This document shows positions 44,580 through 55,603 of a DNA stretch of 64,000 nt, in pieces (the first letter of the stretch is position 1; the number at the start of each line of letters is the position of its first letter). The translations under genes and the position numbers were made by a program. The DNA comes from Sinotaia quadrata. Lineage: Eukaryota > Mollusca > Gastropoda > Architaenioglossa > Viviparidae. The notes beneath the pieces are model-generated. The model ran no database searches and was not told the origin of the DNA. It saw only the letters and a program-made list of their open reading frames with translations. The DNA is taken from assembly GCA_028829895.1 (NCBI GenBank), contig CM054184.1, positions 53,365,201 through 53,429,200 on the forward strand, in the 5' to 3' direction.

Positions 44580-45621
44580 TGTCACAGTCTGATAAAATTG
44601 TCCGACTTCGTGACCCACTTGCCTTGTTTACTTCAAATTCGAATATTTGAAACCCTTGGCCCTTTGTTCAAAGCTTCCTTTTTCTAGGTGCTTCTAGAAC
44701 AGGTCAAGATGTTATGTAACTTTAGGACCATTGTCCAGTTCTCGAACCAACCACATGCTTTGCGAACAGTCACGTGATACGCAATATACCTTTCTATATA
44801 TGTACCCACACGCTTCCGCTCCCTCACTTCGAGCACATTTTAGCTAATTCCATCAGCTTACTCGGGTCGTGAGAGGCAGCCGGCGCCATAGAGAATCAAG
44901 GTACCCTTCGACTTCTCTCAAAGGTCGGCTCATGGTTCATGTTTCACCATGCCTCACCTGCATTAGCTTATTGGTGTAAGCGTGTCGAAATCCACTCTGA
45001 GGGCCATGCTGCAAAAATTCCAGTTCCTAGCCACTAACAAAGGGACATCATTCCTTATGCACCACGTGTGTCGTTAAAGGGGGACTGAGGGAACGAATCA
45101 GCATGACTGAGTGTTGAGACCAAGGATACAAGAATAGAGCTAAGTGCAAAATCAAGTGTACAGATCTCAAAGGAACACTTTTCTGGCAATTTAGATTGAC
45201 AAAAATCAGGCATAGGCGCGTAAAGACAGAGTGAAGACTATTCGCGTTGCATTCGATTTATTGTTAATTTGTTAAACTTTATTAAATCTTATTTTCTTTG
45301 TTAATACCTCTTAGTAGTTGATTTCTATGCACAATAGACCAATTAGATTAATTCTTAGATTTGAATGGGGGCGGATGAGCGGAAAGATTGATGACGAGTG
45401 CATATTAATTTAGAGGGATTTAACTGTTTTCAAATCTAGCTAAAAGTTCGCAGTTTATTAGTCTGTAAATTTGTCGTCTGAACTACAAGACGCACTTTTA
45501 ATTAGTCAGATAATAAATTGAGCAACCAGTCTGCGTAGAATATGAGAGGAAGAATTAATTATATTTAAAGTCTTTTAATTATTCTAAGCAGGGTCTTTAA
45601 ATAAATACTGGAAACGTAACA
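44580..45621 (+). repeat. 5' LTR of the Gmr1-like element
   Basis: It is 1042 bp, TG...CA ended, with a TATA-like CTATATATG near 44795 followed by GC-richer sequence, a plausible transcription start area. The last ~370 bp match the LTR remnant at 8.3-10.0 kb. Confidence 0.96.
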
Positions 45622-45625
45622 AGTG

Positions 45626-45642
45626 TGGGTCGTCGCGGGATT
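45626..45642 (+). other. Candidate primer-binding site
   Basis: TGGGTCGTCGCGGGATT starts 4 nt after the 5' LTR. TGG at the start would pair with a tRNA CCA end, and the pattern resembles a serine-type tRNA 3' end with small gaps. The match is inexact, so the primer tRNA is not determined. Confidence 0.35.
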
Positions 45643-46240
45643 GATATGTATTAAATTGTAAATTGTAACATTTTTATACATAGGGCGCATCATAACCTAG
45701 AAACGAACGAACGAACAGAATTGCCAATTGTTCTTTTGATTTTTGTATCACTGATTTTCTTTGCTTTTGTTGTGACATGTGCATGTATTCTTTTGCAGAG
45801 TAGCGTGCATGTTAGTTAATGTTGATATATTTAAGCGTAGTTAAATATGTCATGTTAGCTATTGAATGATTTATTTAGTATTGTGTTACTGAGTACTTCA
45901 TTGTGAGGAGTCGAAGGTTATACCGCCAGCTAGGAGAGTTATCGGTAGTAACAGACTTCGGACTATTATATTTAGGGTGCTAGATATAATGTGTAATGTT
46001 GTATGGTAGGAGCCGTGACATTACGGAAGTCTTGGAACAGCGGACACTGTGACAAGCAGGTGAAACGTGTAAAGAGTTAACGCGTAATTTATTTCGGAAG
46101 GTGTTCTGAGTAAATTAAATAATTTTTGTAAGGTTGTAGCCTAAAAGTTATTTTCGGGATAAGCGGAGTTATCGCCGACGGTTAAAACACACAATTCACG
46201 AGATACATTGTTATTGTAGCCAGCGCGCTAAGACAGTAAA

Positions 46241-49200
46241 ATGGATCGCAAACAGGTTATCGAAGACCTGAAAGAAGCCGGTATCATGATAGGATACCAG
46301 GGTGACGAACTGACTAGCTACATCAAAACTGAGCTAGAGAAAGCGGAAAAAGCGGACAAAGAAAGGCAAGAGATAGAAAGAGAAGAACGTATTGCTAATC
46401 GCGAACTGAAGAAGTTAGAAGCTGAAAAACTAGCCGAAACTGAAGCTAAACGCATCGCAGCTGACGCAGAAGCTAAAAGGTTAGAAGCTGAAAGATTAGC
46501 CGACATCGAAACAAAACGTATCGCAGCGGACACAGAAGCTAAACGCATCGCAGCAGACGCGGAAATAAAACGGTTAGAATGGGAAGTGAAGAAACTAGAA
46601 GTTACCAATCCAAACCGTGACCGCAGAAGCAGTGGTGATTCGCGTTCTAGCGATGGAAATAATCACAGTAGAATTGAAAATATCATTCCAAAGATAAATA
46701 TGGTCCCATTTGATGAGAACAAAGATCAAATAGACGCGTATTTAAAAACGTTTGAAAAGTTAGCCAGAGCAACAAACATTCCAGCGGAACATTGGGCGAT
46801 AAATTTATCGGGGTTATTGCAGGGCAGTGCGAAAAACGAGTTCAATAAGCTTAGCGATTCTGAGTCAGATAATTACGACACAGTCAAGGCCGCATTATTG
46901 AAACGTTACAAACTCACAGCAGATACATACCGACGTAAGTTTAAACAGGCCACTAAAGCCAGTTCAGAGACGCACGCACAGTACATACGACGCGTAGCTG
47001 ACTTGTTCCAAAGATGGATAGATCTAGCCGAAACTCCACAGACGTACGCAGGTCTTAGGGATGAAATGGTAAAAGACCATATTCTCGGGTCATACAAATC
47101 AGATCTACTGATTCACTTAGCAATAAGGGAAAAATCTACGCTAGAGGAGATAGGCAACGCCGCCGATCGCTTTGATGACGCACATTCTCAATTCTCGAAC
47201 GCACACGCGAACAACAAGTCTCGACCGAACGAACCGCAGACTCGAAAGGATAAGAAAAATGACGGGAAGGCACCTAATGAGCGTGATGATAAAACATCTA
47301 AACCCGACACTAAAAACAAGTCCGACAAACAGAAAGATAAAAAGAATCTTGCATGTTACACTTGTGGTGATAGTGGCCATTTTTCACGAACATGTCCTGA
47401 AAAGAAAACAGCTAAAGTTTACGCAGTAGAAAGTCATACACCTAAAACAGAAAAGTCGAATCGAACACCAGTACAGGCAAACGGTCACGATACAATCGCT
47501 TTGCTTGATACAGGGTGTGAGCTAGACGCTATTGTAAATGCATCATTAGTTAACCGTACCGACTACACAGGGGAGACAATCTCTGTCACCTTTGCAAACG
47601 GCGAACAAGACATTTTACCAGTAGCTGAAGTCTCGATTGTTTCAGACTTTGTAGAAGGAACAGTCAAAGCGGCAGTTATGGAAAACTCACCGCATGACGT
47701 GATCCTTGGTTGCAAGTATGTTTTGCCGTGCAAAAAACAAACTTCAATCGAACCACCACTGGTTAACGCTGTAACCAGAGCAGCGAGTAGTAAAGACAAA
47801 TCTGTAACTGCACCGATGTCTGCCGCACCAGCCGTAGATAAAGCAACAGTTAGCGAGATTAAAATATTACAAGCTGAGGACGAAACACTAGACAAGTTAC
47901 GCAGACAAGCTGTACTTGTTAGTGACGTCAACACTGACGATTCGAATAAGAAAGCGTGCATTATTCTGAAAAAGGGTTTATTGTACCGCTATTCGAAAGT
48001 GGGAGACGAATTTCGGAAACAATTAGTCGTTCCACAAACCAAACGAAATGACGTATTACGATTAGGTCATGAGAGTCTTTTTGGTGCACACATGGGTGTA
48101 CAAAAAACAACTAGTCGTATTACAAGTGAGTTTTATTGGCCGGACATCACTGCCGATATCCGTAGATTCGTGTTAAGTTGCGACACATGCCAGAGAACAC
48201 AGTCTAAAAATTCAATCAGACCCGCACCGTTAGGAGAGCCTGAACTGATCAGTGAACCCTACAAGCGCGTAGCATTGGATTTGATTGGGCCTATAATACC
48301 CACATCAACGAGAGGTAATCGATACGTGCTGACCACTATTGATTACGCAACAAGATTCGCCGACGCAGTACCATTGAAAAATATTGATACTGAAACTGTC
48401 GCCGAAGCCCTTTTCGGTCTTTGGAGTCGTGTTGGAATTCCTACTGAAATTTTGACGGATCAGGGGAGTCAATTCATAGGCAACGTAATGAAGGAAGTAA
48501 ATCGTTTACTTTCCATCAAACATCTTACTTGCACACCATACCACCCCCAGGCAAATGGTCTGATTGAAAAATACAATGGGACATTAAAAACAGCACTTAA
48601 AAAGCTCGCCACAGATAAACCGAAAGACTGGGACAGATACATCCCTGCCCTACTATTTGCATATAGGGAGGTGCCACAATCTTCCACCGGGTTTTCACCA
48701 TTTGAGCTACTTTACGGACGTACTGTACGCGGACCGATGATGATTTTGAAGGCACTTTGGACTGATGAAAAGACAGATGACGAAGTTAAGACAACTTATA
48801 CATATGTCACTGACTTAAGAAACCGTCTTGAAACTATAGGCAAGATAGCACGGGAAAACTTGACGATAGCTCAGTCTAGACAGGCAGAATATTACAATAA
48901 GCACACCAAACCTAGAGAATTTGAAGTTAATGACAAAGTGTTACTGTTGCTTCCTGAAGCACATAACAAACTTCAGATGAAATGGAAGGGGCCCTTTGTA
49001 GTTACCGCCAAGCTAGGGGGACTGAACTATAAGGTGCAGACAGGAAAGAGAGAGAAAATCTTTCATGTTAACCTACTCAAAAAGTACATAAGCCGTGAGG
49101 ATCAAACCACTCAAGCTGATTTTGTCGTAGCGACGATAGTTACAGAAGACGAGGGGGATACTGATTGCGTCACTGGTACTTTACCAAACTGTCCTCTACA

Positions 49201-50617
49201 GACGGACGAAACTGTCAAAGACGTTAGGGTAAATGAAGCCTTGACAGAAAGACAGAAAAAAGAAGTGAATGAATTGCTTAATGAGTTCTCATCTACTCTG
49301 ACAGACAAACCAGGGTTGACAGACTTAATAGAATTTTCACTGAAGCTGACTGACAACAAACCGATACGTTTGAAGCCGTATCCGTTGCCACACGCTAAGA
49401 TAGATGACGTTAGACGTGAGATTAAGACTATGCTAGATCTAGGGGTCATAGAGAAGACTGACAGTGCCTACGGATCACCCATCGTGTTGATTAAAAAACG
49501 TGATAACTCGTTCCGTTTTTGCGTAGACTACCGCAAACTCAATCAAGTGACAGAGTTTTGTGCCGAACCTCTTCCTGATCCGGATCTCATCTTCACTAAG
49601 CTAGCTAACGCTCATTACTATACCAAAATAGATTTGTCACGCGGTTTTTGGCAAATCAAGGTCAAGGACACTGATCGACACATACTAGCTTTCACTACAC
49701 CAGTAGGAAACTACACATGGAAAGTTATGCCTTTCGGAGTTTCAAACGCTCCAAGCATTTTTTCTAAAATGATGCGGTCATTGTTAGAACCACTGTACGG
49801 ACGCGGAGTTGAGAACTTCATGGATGATTTAATTCTAGGCACCCAGACATGGGAGGAGCACTTAACACTCTTACGAGATGTGCTAGCCAGATTAAAGCAA
49901 GCCAACCTCACTGCCCGCCCTACGAAGTGTGAAATAGCACAATTCTCCTTAGACTTCTTGGGACACAAGTTGAGTCATGGAACTATGTCGCCAAGTGAAG
50001 CTAAGATAGCACAACTTAAGGACACTTCACAACCGCTAACAAAAACACAAGTTAGAAGTTTTCTTGGTCTTGCTAACTACTACAGAAAATTCGTACCAGA
50101 TTTTAGTGCCATTGCATGTCCTCTGACTGACTTGACACGTAAGAATATGCCTACAAAAGTAGTGTGGACTGATGCATGCCAAAACGCTTTTGACACACTG
50201 AAATCTAGACTGACTTCAGATTTAGTTGTTAAACTGCCAGATTTGACAAAACCATTCTTGTTAAGGACTGATGCTAGCAACACAGGATTAGGAGCAGTGT
50301 TATTACAAGAACACAATGACACCAAACACCCAGTTGCATATGCAAGCCGTAAACTCACAACTACTGAACAGAAATATTCCACCAGTGAAAAGGAATGTCT
50401 TGCAATAGTTTGGGCCATAAAAAAGTTCGAAAACTATTTGTACGGAAAAACCTTTGTCATTGAGTGCGATCACCAGCCGTTGGCCTTTCTCGGACAGGCG
50501 CAATTTACGAACAGCCGTTTAATGCGTTGGTCTTTGTTTCTGACACAGTATGACGCAAATATTCATTACATCAAAGGGTCTTTGAATGTTGGCGCAGATT
50601 ACATGAGTCGTGCTTGA
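46241..50617 (+). CDS. Gag-protease-integrase-RT-RNase H polyprotein (1458 residues)
   Basis: The single frame has no internal stop. In order: a Glu/Lys/Ala-rich coiled-coil N-terminus (~20-120); gag core (~150-310); zinc knuckle CYTCGDSGHFSRTC (~371); aspartic protease LLDTGCELD (~421); integrase zinc domain His609 to CDTC (~646); integrase core D680, D740, E776 with the D,D(35)E spacing; GPY/F module KWKGPFVV; RT with FCVDYRKLN, TKIDLSRGFWQI and FMDD (1194-1196); RNase H starting LRTDASNTGLG (Asp1344). All catalytic residues seen are intact. Integrase lies before RT, the order of Ty1/copia and of Gmr1-type gypsy elements, while RT and GPY/F sequences are gypsy-like. ATG 46241 follows a ~620-bp leader. 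Confidence 0.95.
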   Translation: MDRKQVIEDLKEAGIMIGYQGDELTSYIKTELEKAEKADKERQEIEREERIANRELKKLEAEKLAETEAKRIAADAEAKRLEAERLADIETKRIAADTEAKRIAADAEIKRLEWEVKKLEVTNPNRDRRSSGDSRSSDGNNHSRIENIIPKINMVPFDENKDQIDAYLKTFEKLARATNIPAEHWAINLSGLLQGSAKNEFNKLSDSESDNYDTVKAALLKRYKLTADTYRRKFKQATKASSETHAQYIRRVADLFQRWIDLAETPQTYAGLRDEMVKDHILGSYKSDLLIHLAIREKSTLEEIGNAADRFDDAHSQFSNAHANNKSRPNEPQTRKDKKNDGKAPNERDDKTSKPDTKNKSDKQKDKKNLACYTCGDSGHFSRTCPEKKTAKVYAVESHTPKTEKSNRTPVQANGHDTIALLDTGCELDAIVNASLVNRTDYTGETISVTFANGEQDILPVAEVSIVSDFVEGTVKAAVMENSPHDVILGCKYVLPCKKQTSIEPPLVNAVTRAASSKDKSVTAPMSAAPAVDKATVSEIKILQAEDETLDKLRRQAVLVSDVNTDDSNKKACIILKKGLLYRYSKVGDEFRKQLVVPQTKRNDVLRLGHESLFGAHMGVQKTTSRITSEFYWPDITADIRRFVLSCDTCQRTQSKNSIRPAPLGEPELISEPYKRVALDLIGPIIPTSTRGNRYVLTTIDYATRFADAVPLKNIDTETVAEALFGLWSRVGIPTEILTDQGSQFIGNVMKEVNRLLSIKHLTCTPYHPQANGLIEKYNGTLKTALKKLATDKPKDWDRYIPALLFAYREVPQSSTGFSPFELLYGRTVRGPMMILKALWTDEKTDDEVKTTYTYVTDLRNRLETIGKIARENLTIAQSRQAEYYNKHTKPREFEVNDKVLLLLPEAHNKLQMKWKGPFVVTAKLGGLNYKVQTGKREKIFHVNLLKKYISREDQTTQADFVVATIVTEDEGDTDCVTGTLPNCPLQTDETVKDVRVNEALTERQKKEVNELLNEFSSTLTDKPGLTDLIEFSLKLTDNKPIRLKPYPLPHAKIDDVRREIKTMLDLGVIEKTDSAYGSPIVLIKKRDNSFRFCVDYRKLNQVTEFCAEPLPDPDLIFTKLANAHYYTKIDLSRGFWQIKVKDTDRHILAFTTPVGNYTWKVMPFGVSNAPSIFSKMMRSLLEPLYGRGVENFMDDLILGTQTWEEHLTLLRDVLARLKQANLTARPTKCEIAQFSLDFLGHKLSHGTMSPSEAKIAQLKDTSQPLTKTQVRSFLGLANYYRKFVPDFSAIACPLTDLTRKNMPTKVVWTDACQNAFDTLKSRLTSDLVVKLPDLTKPFLLRTDASNTGLGAVLLQEHNDTKHPVAYASRKLTTTEQKYSTSEKECLAIVWAIKKFENYLYGKTFVIECDHQPLAFLGQAQFTNSRLMRWSLFLTQYDANIHYIKGSLNVGADYMSRA

Positions 50618-50794
50618 TGCCATCAAGTGCCGGTACTGATAGAATGTTGTTTAATCAATTAACTGAACCCTACGGATTCCTTCCTGTAAATATGAAATAT
50701 AGTTGCACACTTTATTTCTAGGAATGTCGAAATTTTTTTTGTGTAAATTTTTCTTCATTGTGGACTTCTACATTTTATCATACATAATTTGTAG

Positions 50795-50840
50795 GAGGCA
50801 TTTTATCTTTGGCAAGATAAACGCCTCAAAAGCAAGGGGG
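50795..50840 (+). promoter_or_regulatory. Stem-loop and polypurine tract before the 3' LTR
   Basis: GAGGC-(AT)-TTTATCTT pairs with AAGATAAA-C-GCCTC around a TGGC loop (50795-50827), directly followed by polypurine tract AAAAGCAAGGGGG. The truncated relative has a similar hairpin at 8247-8277. The polypurine tract primes plus-strand DNA; the role of the hairpin is unknown. Confidence 0.75.
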
Positions 50841-51882
50841 TGTCACAGTCTGATAAAATTGTCCGACTTCGTGACCCACTTGCCTTGTTTACTTCAAATT
50901 CGAATATTTGAAACCCTTGGCCCTTTGTTCAAAGCTTCCTTTTTCTAGGTGCTTCTAGAACAGGTCAAGATGTTATGTAACTTTAGGACCATTGTCCAGT
51001 TCTCGAACCAACCACATGCTTTGCGAACAGTCACGTGATACGCAATATACCTTTCTATATATGTACCCACACGCTTCCGCTCCCTCACTTCGAGCACATT
51101 TTAGCTAATTCCATCAGCTTACTCGGGTCGTGAGAGGCAGCCGGCGCCATAGAGAATCAAGGTACCCTTCGACTTCTCTCAAAGGTCGGCTCATGGTTCA
51201 TGTTTCACCATGCCTCACCTGCATTAGCTTATTGGTGTAAGCGTGTCGAAATCCACTCTGAGGGCCATGCTGCAAAAATTCCAGTTCCTAGCCACTAACA
51301 AAGGGACATCATTCCTTATGCACCACGTGTGTCGTTAAAGGGGGACTGAGGGAACGAATCAGCATGACTGAGTGTTGAGACCAAGGATACAAGAATAGAG
51401 CTAAGTGCAAAATCAAGTGTACAGATCTCAAAGGAACACTTTTCTGGCAATTTAGATTGACAAAAATCAGGCATAGGCGCGTAAAGACAGAGTGAAGACT
51501 ATTCGCGTTGCATTCGATTTATTGTTAATTTGTTAAACTTTATTAAATCTTATTTTCTTTGTTAATACCTCTTAGTAGTTGATTTCTATGCACAATAGAC
51601 CAATTAGATTAATTCTTAGATTTGAATGGGGGCGGATGAGCGGAAAGATTGATGACGAGTGCATATTAATTTAGAGGGATTTAACTGTTTTCAAATCTAG
51701 CTAAAAGTTCGCAGTTTATTAGTCTGTAAATTTGTCGTCTGAACTACAAGACGCACTTTTAATTAGTCAGATAATAAATTGAGCAACCAGTCTGCGTAGA
51801 ATATGAGAGGAAGAATTAATTATATTTAAAGTCTTTTAATTATTCTAAGCAGGGTCTTTAAATAAATACTGGAAACGTAACA
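50841..51882 (+). repeat. 3' LTR of the Gmr1-like element
   Basis: It is 1042 bp and appears identical to the 5' LTR, followed by the GTCTT duplication. Confidence 0.96.
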
Positions 51883-51887
51883 GTCTT

Positions 51888-52480
51888 GAGTGTTGAGTTT
51901 CCAGCTTAAAGTTTTAAGGTTACAGTTACCCTCTGCTGTTCAATGAATGACCGGTAAGACACTGGAACGTTTGTTGCAGAGTGTATAAGTGTAAAGGTGT
52001 ATGCTATGCACTTTTGATGTATAAAAGCAAAGGATGCTAAGTACATAAGTACAGTGAAGTTACAAAAATCATTGTGACCGTGTTCTGTGTGAAGAAACTG
52101 GCATGGCGACGAGAGTGCCCAGGTTGATTCAAGAGGAAACAATGCATCAGTGTTTTCCATGCTTGTGGTGGGAGACATGTAGTTGTCATGCAGTCATTTT
52201 CACATTGTGACATTGTTGAAAAAAGCAAATGAAGACTGTTGAAGCAGTGCTTAATCCAGGTTATGTAAAAGATTATAATGACCTACCTTTGATAACTATT
52301 TCTGTTCTCTGATAGGACTAATCTGTGATTTGTATTGACTCTATATTGTTGAACATTGATGTCGAGTAATCTATTTCATTGTAATTGTCATATGTATATT
52401 TGATTGTTGATTTAATAGATTTATTATTAAAATTTGTTGACCTTCTTACGCATTTTGATAATCTTATGTTTGGATAAGAA
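51888..52480. other. Intergenic sequence without recognised features
   Basis: It continues the host sequence interrupted by the LTR element. No supported coding frame. Confidence 0.45.
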
Positions 52481-52488
52481 AGTGGGTG

Positions 52489-52722
52489 GAGGGGGGGGGG
52501 GGCTTGCTAAATGTAAAATTAAAGATGGATTTGTCTTCTCCTTTAGTAAGGAGTTTTCCACATACGGAATATTGCATGATGGTAAATGTTTGTCTTTAAT
52601 GTTGTGGAAGAGAGAAAATATTTACAGTGCCAGTATATTGAATAAATGAAGGTTCTCATCACTTGTAATTAGTTATGAAAGATTAATTAATAATAATCAA
52701 TCATTTTCATTAACTAAGAAGC
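52489..52722 (-). repeat. Dispersed 1.6-kb repeat, copy D (inverted, left part only)
   Basis: The minus strand matches copies A-C: AATTACAAGTGATGAGAACC, TTAAAGACAAACATT-type, ACTAAAGGAGAAGACAAATC and AGCAAGCCCCCCC. Its poly-G (12 G) corresponds to the C-run of the other copies, expanded. Confidence 0.8.
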
Positions 52723-52913
52723 ATACAATCACACAGTAATGTATGTGTGTTAGAATGTATTATTAAACATTTGGATTATTTAAAAGATTAATAATTTTTT
52801 TTCCTGCCTTTTCATGAACACTTTAAGAATATTGCAATTTCTTATACCTTTGGCAGAAATTTGGAAAGCTATGATTTTGTTTTCTTAATGCTAGAAATAT
52901 CCCACACACACCC

Positions 52914-54867
52914 TGTAAACGGAAAAATGCTAATTACCCAATTAATTTAATTAATATAATTAATTTCGTTAATTTTCAAAATTTGTAAACCAAATTTTTG
53001 ATTTGAATTTCACAATTCAAGTCTGAGTAAGATTTGTTTGACGTAAACAACATCGACCCATATCTACAAATAAAGGGAGTTGGAATTACAGGTCACAAAT
53101 TCTTATGTAACATGGGCATATTCCTGGCACCACACACACTTAGTCTATTATGTGTGTGCATTCAGCCATGACTATGGAGTCAATAGGCACAGGAAGAAAA
53201 ACAAGTCATAGCCAGAGGCTAAGAAATTCTAGAAACTTCCATGACCTCTGAAAATAGATAAAAGAGCAGACTCAAAATTCTCTACACTCTTTTACACAAG
53301 TTTGAGTCCCGTGCCCGGCTCATGGTCAGAACTAAGGAAAGGTATGTCCGATGTAGGAGATTGTGTTGTGGATGATTTTTACATTTGATTTTTTAATAAT
53401 GTTGAATCATGCTTCTTGTAAATATAACGAATTTAAACTATAATGCTTTTATTTCGTTTAGAGAGAGAATCAGATAAATTAAATTGTTAAAAGGAATTGT
53501 AATGAGAAACTGAAATGTAAGTACAGATTGCAGAATTTTAAAGCATGATCCTGATATGCGCCATTACATTATCTATTGCAGTTCAAAGCCGTTTTGTTTT
53601 ACGTTTTCATCATTCTCCTGGTTCCTGGGTTGTTTTCCGTTGCATCTCATTGTCTGGTTGTCTTGGGTTGACAACAGTACTGCCACTCAGCCTGCTGAAT
53701 GTGTTAAAGGCCAGTGTGGAGTAAATTCTTGTTTGGACTCGTATGTACCGGGACCAACAAGGGAGACGGTATTACGAAGTGAGCTGCAGCAGGTGCGTGC
53801 GTGAGTCTGACTCACTTGTAATAAACAAGGAACTTTCCAAACCAGCGTGAACTCGGACTGTGTTATTCAGTACCAGTGAAAGGAGTATAATATACTGTGA
53901 ACTTGGACTGCGTTATTCAGTGCCAGTGAAGGGAGTATACTATACTGTGGATAATTCTGACTGTGTGGTATTCAGTGCCAGTGAAAGGATTTTTCCATAT
54001 ACTGTAATAACTGTTCTTGGACAAAGTGCTATATGTACAGAACATTCATTTAACGTCACCAGGCGGGCTACACCACGAGACATTCAATTGTCAACCAAAC
54101 CTGCCGAGAACGAGGCTACTGCTGAACAAGGCCGTAATCAGGTGATTCAATTACATGAATTTCTGTGTAATCTGTACATGTTTCTGTGATTTTTCATTCC
54201 TTGTTTCATGTCTGATTCTTCTATGTAATTTATTCTTCTTATTTTCCTAAAGTGTTGACTATGTAGTTAGTTTATTTATGAGAAGTGTTTATGTAAGCTT
54301 AACTAAATTGGATCATAGTGTCACATGAAATTTTCTAATAATTATTTTCTAAAACTGCATTGATATATCTTTTTATTAATTGTAATTCTAGAAGTCTTAC
54401 GAGATTTGTGATTTCGGAATCGCCTAGTGTGTGATTTGAAGTCAATGTAAATTTATTGAAATTGTTATCTTTATTTCTTTTAATAAATTTGTTTTTTCTT
54501 TAAAACTATTTACTCCTTCATTTCTCGGAGGTACATGTGTAAATGATGGGTGGGGGCAGCCAATGACGTAAGACAATTGAGAAGACGGTCTAGACACATG
54601 TTTTAAAATAGTTCCCATCATTGACAGCAACGAGAGATTTGTGGTAGGGCCGGAATAGTGATAGAACGACTGATAAGATAATCGCAGTGTAGTCACTATT
54701 CTGAGACAGGTAACACTTGGGAGATGGTCACTGACTGACGGACTGCTCAAGGCTTGACCTAGTCACTCTCCCTTAAGGAGGTTGTGAGCGATTGGCATGA
54801 AAGATATTAATATAAATTATTTATTAATTACCAAGACGCACAAGGAGGAAACCCCCTTTCCGCCACA
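52914..54867 (+). mobile_element. Solo LTR candidate (1954 bp) with 5-bp target duplication
   Basis: The segment begins TGTAAACGG and ends CCGCCACA, flanked by CACCC on both sides (52909-52913 and 54868-54872). TGT...ACA ends plus a 5-bp duplication fit an LTR. Internally, a TATA-like AGATAAAAGAGC near 53260 and an AATAAATTTG ... GGGTGGGGGCAGC block recall the other LTRs in the window. Orientation is inferred from these. No internal coding region remains. Confidence 0.55.
53850..54000. repeat. ~60-bp tandem repeat inside the LTR candidate, about 3 copies
   Basis: Units share GTTATTCAGTGCCAGTGAA and AGTATA-TATACTGTG blocks. Confidence 0.8.
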
Positions 54868-55380
54868 CACCCCTACCTAATGGAGATTCCAAGTCTTGTT
54901 GGAGAAGGAGAAATTGTTTATGTTATATATTCTTTCAAGACCACCATTCAAACAGAAAATGATAACCTTTGAGGTGTCTTGGACTGCAGATGCTATGGAA
55001 ATTGTAACTATGACTACTACAAATTTATCATGTGTACTGAATGGGACTCTTCTCAAAGGATTTTTGAATAAAAATGTAATTCTTTTTCAAAAATCTAGTC
55101 AGTTTTCTTTTGTAAGAAAACGAATGCAACATGTAACATTTTGTAAGATTTCTTAGCAGGTATATACGTAACATTGTGTAAATTTCTTAGCAAATGTATA
55201 CGTAACATTTTGTAAAATTTCTTAGCAGATGTATACCATTTAACAAATTATATTTATAATTTTATTTTTAACATCAGCCATGCAAGTAATTATATATATA
55301 AAACTACTTGATATATATAAGCAAGTGTGCTTTCTTCCACTGACATGTATTAACACTCATTATGATAGTTTAGTTTTCAG

Positions 55381-55468
55381 GTCGGCTGCAATGTCAGATC
55401 ATTCTTTTCAACAACTCCTCAAAGGAAAAGTAATTGGATCGTTAGTCCAAAATACTGGGCGTGTCAAG
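55381..55468 (+). CDS. Exon candidate A of an unidentified second gene
   Basis: The acceptor is GATAGTTTAGTTTTCAG; the donor GTCAAG|GTGCTT is weak. Eighty-eight bases encode SAAMSDHSFQQLLKGKVIG and SLVQNTGRVK, with a start needing two upstream bases and an end in phase 0 that fits candidate B. An amphipathic helix is likely. I do not recognise the family. It lies directly upstream of the piggyBac insertion. Confidence 0.33.
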
Positions 55469-55603
55469 GTGCTTGATATTTGTTTTCTACCATTCAATTT
55501 ATATTAATATATTTATAGTACACACTGGCATAAATGATGAATAACTAATGAAAAAAGTGGAGGAAATACATATCCTAATCAGAAAGAATAAGTACTGCTT
55601 TAA

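Larger units (their letters stand above)
44580..51882 (+). mobile_element. Intact Gmr1-like Ty3/gypsy LTR retrotransposon (7303 bp)
   Basis: Two 1042-bp LTRs flank one long open frame. The target-site duplication is GTCTT (44575-44579 and 51883-51887). LTRs begin TGTCACAG and end GTAACA, and I found no difference between them on reading through, implying very recent insertion. A polypurine tract AAAAGCAAGGGGG precedes the 3' LTR and a possible primer-binding site follows the 5' LTR. The integrase-before-RT domain order is typical of the Gmr1 group, not of ordinary Ty3/gypsy elements. No envelope-like frame is present. Confidence 0.95.
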
